Shown: one piece after another, positions 60,685 through 64,000 of the stretch
Numbering within the stretch: position 1 is the stretch's first letter
Layout: each line of letters begins with the position of its first letter
Translations under genes and position numbers: made by a program
The notes under the pieces: model-generated
Databases searched by the model: none
Told to the model about the DNA's origin: nothing
The model's input: the letters and a program-made list of their open reading frames with translations, nothing else
Source of the DNA: Actinoallomurus soli
GTDB lineage: Bacteria > Actinomycetota > Actinomycetes > Streptosporangiales > Streptosporangiaceae
DNA length: 64,000 bases
NCBI RefSeq assembly: GCF_024055715.1
Contig: NZ_JAMXMV010000001.1
Coordinates: 806,001-870,000, forward strand
Direction: 5' to 3'

Positions 60685-63600
60685 GTGGGACGCTTGCAGG
60701 GGCCGGTCGATCAAGAGGCTCCGGAGCCGATGCGTGACCTGGCGGAGCGACTGCGCCGTGTGACGGACGCGGCGGACTTCGCGGGGGTCCGGGAGTTGGC
60801 GAAGACCGCTGACCTCGGACACACCACGGTTTCGGACGCGCTGAGCGGTGGCCGGGCGCCGAGTTGGCAAACGGTACGCGCAATCTTGAAAGCGTGCGGC
60901 GTTCAGGCGAATAACCAGTGGCTCGGTGCGCAAGAACGCGCGAAGGCCGCCGAGCGAGAATGGCGACAGGCCGCGCGGGTGACCGGCGGGACTCCGGCGA
61001 CGGCGTCGGCGCAGCCGGAGACTACTGCACCGGCACCCGGGATGTTCTCCATCAGGCCGCCTTTCGGGGAACTCCCGACTCGAGTGCGTGGGCGGGATGC
61101 CCTGTTGGAGGACCTGCGAGCCTGCTTGGTCGCTCCGCCCGGCCGTATCCAGGTTCTGCACGGGCTCGGCGGGTGCGGCAAGACGACGGTTGCACTGCGA
61201 CTCGCACATGATGCGCGGGAGCAGGGCTTCCGGGTGTTCTGGGTGTCGGCTGAAGACAAGGACAGGCTGATAACGGGGATGCGGGAGGTGACACGCGAAC
61301 TGGGCGCTACTGAGAAGGAGATCTCCGACGGCTGGACGGGGAGAACCAGCGCGATGGACCTCGTGTGGCGATACCTGGATTCCGCTGCTCAGCCTTGGCT
61401 ACTGGTGATCGACACCGCGGACGAGCCGATTCGGCTCGCAGCCGAGAACGGATCCCCTGGCGATGGCACGGGGTGGGCGCGGCCGAGTGAGCGAGGGCTG
61501 ACCCTCGTCACGAGTCGTGTGGGAACGGCCGAGACGTGGGGAGGTGAGGCTGATTGCCACCACGTCGGCGTGCTGACACCCGAGGACGGCGCCGAAGTGC
61601 TGATCGACCTCGCGGGACATGCGGGCACCGGAAGCGAGGCCCGCCTGCTGGCCGAGCGGCTGGGGGGATTGCCGCTCGCGCTTCGTCTGGCCGGGTCCTA
61701 CCTTGCCCGGACCGCACGAGGGGCGGGTCTCCTCCGTCATCGGGGCGGCAACCCGTCTCACGTACGCACATTCGCCGCGTACCAGGAGGCGCTCGGTGAC
61801 GTGGGCACAGCCCTTCTGGATCGCGGCGCTCGCGGCGGATTCGCTGATGACGGGCAGGCGGAGCGGTTGCACCGGCGGCTCATCGGTCGTACGTGGGAAC
61901 TGACGCTGGGTCTGCTCGACACTCAGGGCCTTCCGGAGGCGCGAAGCCTCATGAGGCTGCTGTCCTGTTTCGCCGCGACTCCCTTCCCGGTAGATCTGAT
62001 CGACATAGACATCGCGATCAAGCATGGACTCGTCCCTGCGACCACTCTCATCGAACGCATCGATCAGGCACTCGAGGCATTGGTCGACATCAGCCTCCTG
62101 GAGGTGACCGACGCTGGTGCGTCGGCGGAGGCACAAGAAGAGGCCTTCACCTGTGTCAAGGCGCACCGGCTCGTTCTGGAGTCGAATGCCGAGTGGCTAC
62201 GCGCGTCCCCCTCCAAGCACCGCACCGCGATCTGGCGGGCGGCCGCGGAGATGTTGGAACTCGGCACCCGGATCGCCCCGGAGGCCCCGCAGAACTGGGT
62301 GTGGTGGCGCCTGCTGTCGTCGCATATATTCGCGGCCGTGGAAACCGTGCAGAATGGAGATCAGCATGTGCTCTCGCGGCTGTTGAAGGCGGGCTTGAAC
62401 GCTTTCTCTTACCTTTGGTTCTCGGGCAACTTCGAGGACGGGAAGTTGCTGGCCTCCCTGCTGAGGAGGCGAAGCGAAGAGCTCGACTCAACGGATCCCA
62501 TCGGCCTGTCCATCCGGCATCGGTACGCGCTGGCGCATATGCAGGGCGAGGAAGAGCACGCCGAATATGGCGAAATCCTCGCCGCGCAGCGGAAGGCTCT
62601 CGGCGCCGATCACCCGGAAACGCTGATCACTCACCATCAATTCGCCGCCAGCCTCTTCGGCTCGGGAGATCTGGCAGAGGCGGAAGCGGGGTTGCGGGCT
62701 GTTCTCGAGGCTCGGCGGCGTGTCCTCGGTCCGTCGAACCCTTATACGCTCATCACGCGTGGTGAGCTGGCGCGGATCATGAACAAACGCGGACATTCGG
62801 AAGAAGCTGTTGCGGAATACAAGAAAATAATCGAGCATTCCGACGGAGACCATCGCTTCCTTTCGCTGGACTATCGGCACCAGCTGGCGCATGTTCTGGA
62901 TTCCGAAGGCAGATACGCGGAAGCAGAGAAAGATTACCGCTCCATCATCCGTGAGCTCGAGAGAGCTGATGCTCGTGATAGCAACCTCTATCGGGATATG
63001 AAGCGGTGTCTGGCCTGGAATCTCCGGAGTCAGAAGCGGAACGTCGACGCCTGTGTCGAGTTTCAGGACTTCTTGTCGCTCTTCGGCCGAGATCATTCGG
63101 AGGACAGCGCGGCCATGCTGGCATCCCGGCACGAACTCGGTGATCTATTGCGGAGCGCGGACCGGCCCGCGCACGCCGAAGCCGAGATCCGGGCGGTACT
63201 CGACCTGCGGCGACGTGCGGGTGGGGAAGAGGACTCGGTCGTGCTGCGGGAGCGTCACTGCCTGGCCCATGCCATAGGCGACCAGGGTCGTTACGACGAA
63301 GCCGTGCAGGAAATGCGGACGGTGGTGACGGCGTACGAAGATGTGCTGGAGGACGACGACGAGACCATGCGAACGACCCGTTACTGCTTGGGATGGTTGC
63401 TGCGAAAGGCCGGACGACTGGTTGAAGCGCGGGACGCCTACGAGGCAGTGCTCGAAGCGGAGATGCGGACGCTCGGTTCCGATCACCACGAAACGCTGAT
63501 GACGAGATTCCAATTGATCCAGGTCCGACACGCCCTTCAACTGATCGACGACGAGGCCGCACTAACGGACCTCGAGGCCGTCGAAGTCGCGATGGCCGCC

Positions 63601-63705
63601 GCAGTAGGAGAGGACGATCGAAGGGTCAGCGGTATACGGTCAGAGAGGGACGTGGTCCGACAAAGGCTCGGACGCTCCGAAGGGAATGCGCCGGGGAGTT
63701 CATGA
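60685..63705 (+). CDS. STAND NTPase: XRE-type HTH, NB-ARC and TPR domains
   Basis: 1006 residues from GTG 60685, which has GAGGGGGAG 4 bases upstream; GTG 60595 and ATG 60625 are longer options. Domains: helix-turn-helix (about 15-75, ELAKTADLGHTTVSDALSGGRAPSW), NB-ARC ATPase (about 115-420) with Walker A LHGLGGCGKTTVA near 160-170, Walker B WLLVIDTAD, and LGGLPLALRLAG (the GLPL motif), then a helical linker and about ten TPR units (ADHPETLITHHQFAASLF ... EAEAGLRAVLEAR). Such signal-transduction ATPases act as ligand-triggered switches, in regulation or phage defence. The lower GC of the TPR half suggests acquired sequence. Confidence 0.88.
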   Translation: MGRLQGPVDQEAPEPMRDLAERLRRVTDAADFAGVRELAKTADLGHTTVSDALSGGRAPSWQTVRAILKACGVQANNQWLGAQERAKAAEREWRQAARVTGGTPATASAQPETTAPAPGMFSIRPPFGELPTRVRGRDALLEDLRACLVAPPGRIQVLHGLGGCGKTTVALRLAHDAREQGFRVFWVSAEDKDRLITGMREVTRELGATEKEISDGWTGRTSAMDLVWRYLDSAAQPWLLVIDTADEPIRLAAENGSPGDGTGWARPSERGLTLVTSRVGTAETWGGEADCHHVGVLTPEDGAEVLIDLAGHAGTGSEARLLAERLGGLPLALRLAGSYLARTARGAGLLRHRGGNPSHVRTFAAYQEALGDVGTALLDRGARGGFADDGQAERLHRRLIGRTWELTLGLLDTQGLPEARSLMRLLSCFAATPFPVDLIDIDIAIKHGLVPATTLIERIDQALEALVDISLLEVTDAGASAEAQEEAFTCVKAHRLVLESNAEWLRASPSKHRTAIWRAAAEMLELGTRIAPEAPQNWVWWRLLSSHIFAAVETVQNGDQHVLSRLLKAGLNAFSYLWFSGNFEDGKLLASLLRRRSEELDSTDPIGLSIRHRYALAHMQGEEEHAEYGEILAAQRKALGADHPETLITHHQFAASLFGSGDLAEAEAGLRAVLEARRRVLGPSNPYTLITRGELARIMNKRGHSEEAVAEYKKIIEHSDGDHRFLSLDYRHQLAHVLDSEGRYAEAEKDYRSIIRELERADARDSNLYRDMKRCLAWNLRSQKRNVDACVEFQDFLSLFGRDHSEDSAAMLASRHELGDLLRSADRPAHAEAEIRAVLDLRRRAGGEEDSVVLRERHCLAHAIGDQGRYDEAVQEMRTVVTAYEDVLEDDDETMRTTRYCLGWLLRKAGRLVEARDAYEAVLEAEMRTLGSDHHETLMTRFQLIQVRHALQLIDDEAALTDLEAVEVAMAAAVGEDDRRVSGIRSERDVVRQRLGRSEGNAPGSS

Positions 63706-63941
63706 CGGGCAGGTGAGGAGCGCTGGGCCGGTCTCCTCCTGCAACCGTCGCCCGCAGTGGCATGACGTGCTCCCCGTCCCCGGCGGCCCGCACGCCGGAA
63801 TCGCCGCCGACGGCGGTATCAATCGGGCACGCGGTTCGTGTGAGCCTCTGTGCCTCGCCGGAGAAGTCACCCGTTTCCGGACGAGTGATCGTCGGCGAGA
63901 CGGGGATCCTCCCGGCGAGAAGGACGGACCGAGGAGGCGCC

Positions 63942-64000
63942 GTGAAGTTCGTGATGCGCGAGCGGATGTTCAGCATCGGCGACGATTTCTGGATCGAGGA
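63942..64000 (+). CDS. LURP-one-related protein, 3' end outside window
   Basis: GTG 63942 follows GAGGAGG by 5 bases and opens a frame running off the right edge. The 19 full codons read KFVMRERMFSIGDDFWIE after the start, the characteristic opening of LURP-one-related (Tubby C-terminal-like) proteins. These are small beta-barrel proteins with a central helix; bacterial roles are unclear. Confidence 0.72.
   Translation, partial: MKFVMRERMFSIGDDFWIE

Overview
This is a high-GC actinobacterial chromosome segment. Codon use is strongly GC3-biased, starts are often GTG or TTG, and overlapping stop/start pairs are common. The gene content (XRE-DUF5753/DUF397 pairs, a DUF574 methyltransferase, a PPOX/F420-type oxidoreductase, two P450s, many secreted glycosidases) suggests a filamentous actinomycete, probably Streptosporangiales-like. 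That placement is inferred from gene content, not from a phylogenetic marker. I saw no rRNA, tRNA, CRISPR array or insertion sequence.

Layout. (1) 1-13.4 kb: five secreted glycoside hydrolases on the + strand (a 5'-truncated GH106-like enzyme, three GH78-type alpha-L-rhamnosidases, one GH127/DUF1680 enzyme with a LamG domain). Three are joined by GTGA overlaps, and strong hairpins separate the sub-units. Together they look suited to stripping rhamnose and arabinofuranose from plant polysaccharides. (2) 13.5-31.4 kb: an accessory region of mixed base composition. It holds a CoiA-like nuclease candidate, a membrane-anchored protein, an RNase H-fold protein, an HTH-methylase-specificity fusion, a complete type I restriction-modification set (hsdM, hsdS, hsdR) and a soluble Ser/Thr kinase, then three hypothetical genes, two sharing a paralogous domain. 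(3) 32-36.4 kb: a cluster of actinomycete regulator and partner genes with two DUF6879 genes, a third as a broken remnant, DUF6082, DUF397 and XRE-DUF5753. (4) 36.4-60.2 kb: ordinary chromosome, including a RibD-like reductase, F420/FMN oxidoreductase, GON-domain secreted protein, MarR-DUF998, a lipoprotein, a secreted hydrolase, PfkB kinase, two P450s, DUF574 methyltransferase, GNAT, a divergent XRE/oxidoreductase pair, a heterodimeric ABC exporter, aldo/keto reductase, DUF429 and a beta-helix membrane protein. (5) 60.2-64 kb: a STAND NTPase (HTH, NB-ARC, TPR) divergent from an 85-residue unknown protein with a strong ribosome binding site, then the first 19 codons of a LURP-one-like gene.

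The most interesting points are the defence-like stretch around the type I system, with its extra methylase-specificity fusion and a hsdS module of foreign composition, and the HTH-STAND-TPR gene, whose control region carries a 19-bp palindrome and helically phased repeats facing a small unknown gene. Function in both cases is inference from domain content and layout.
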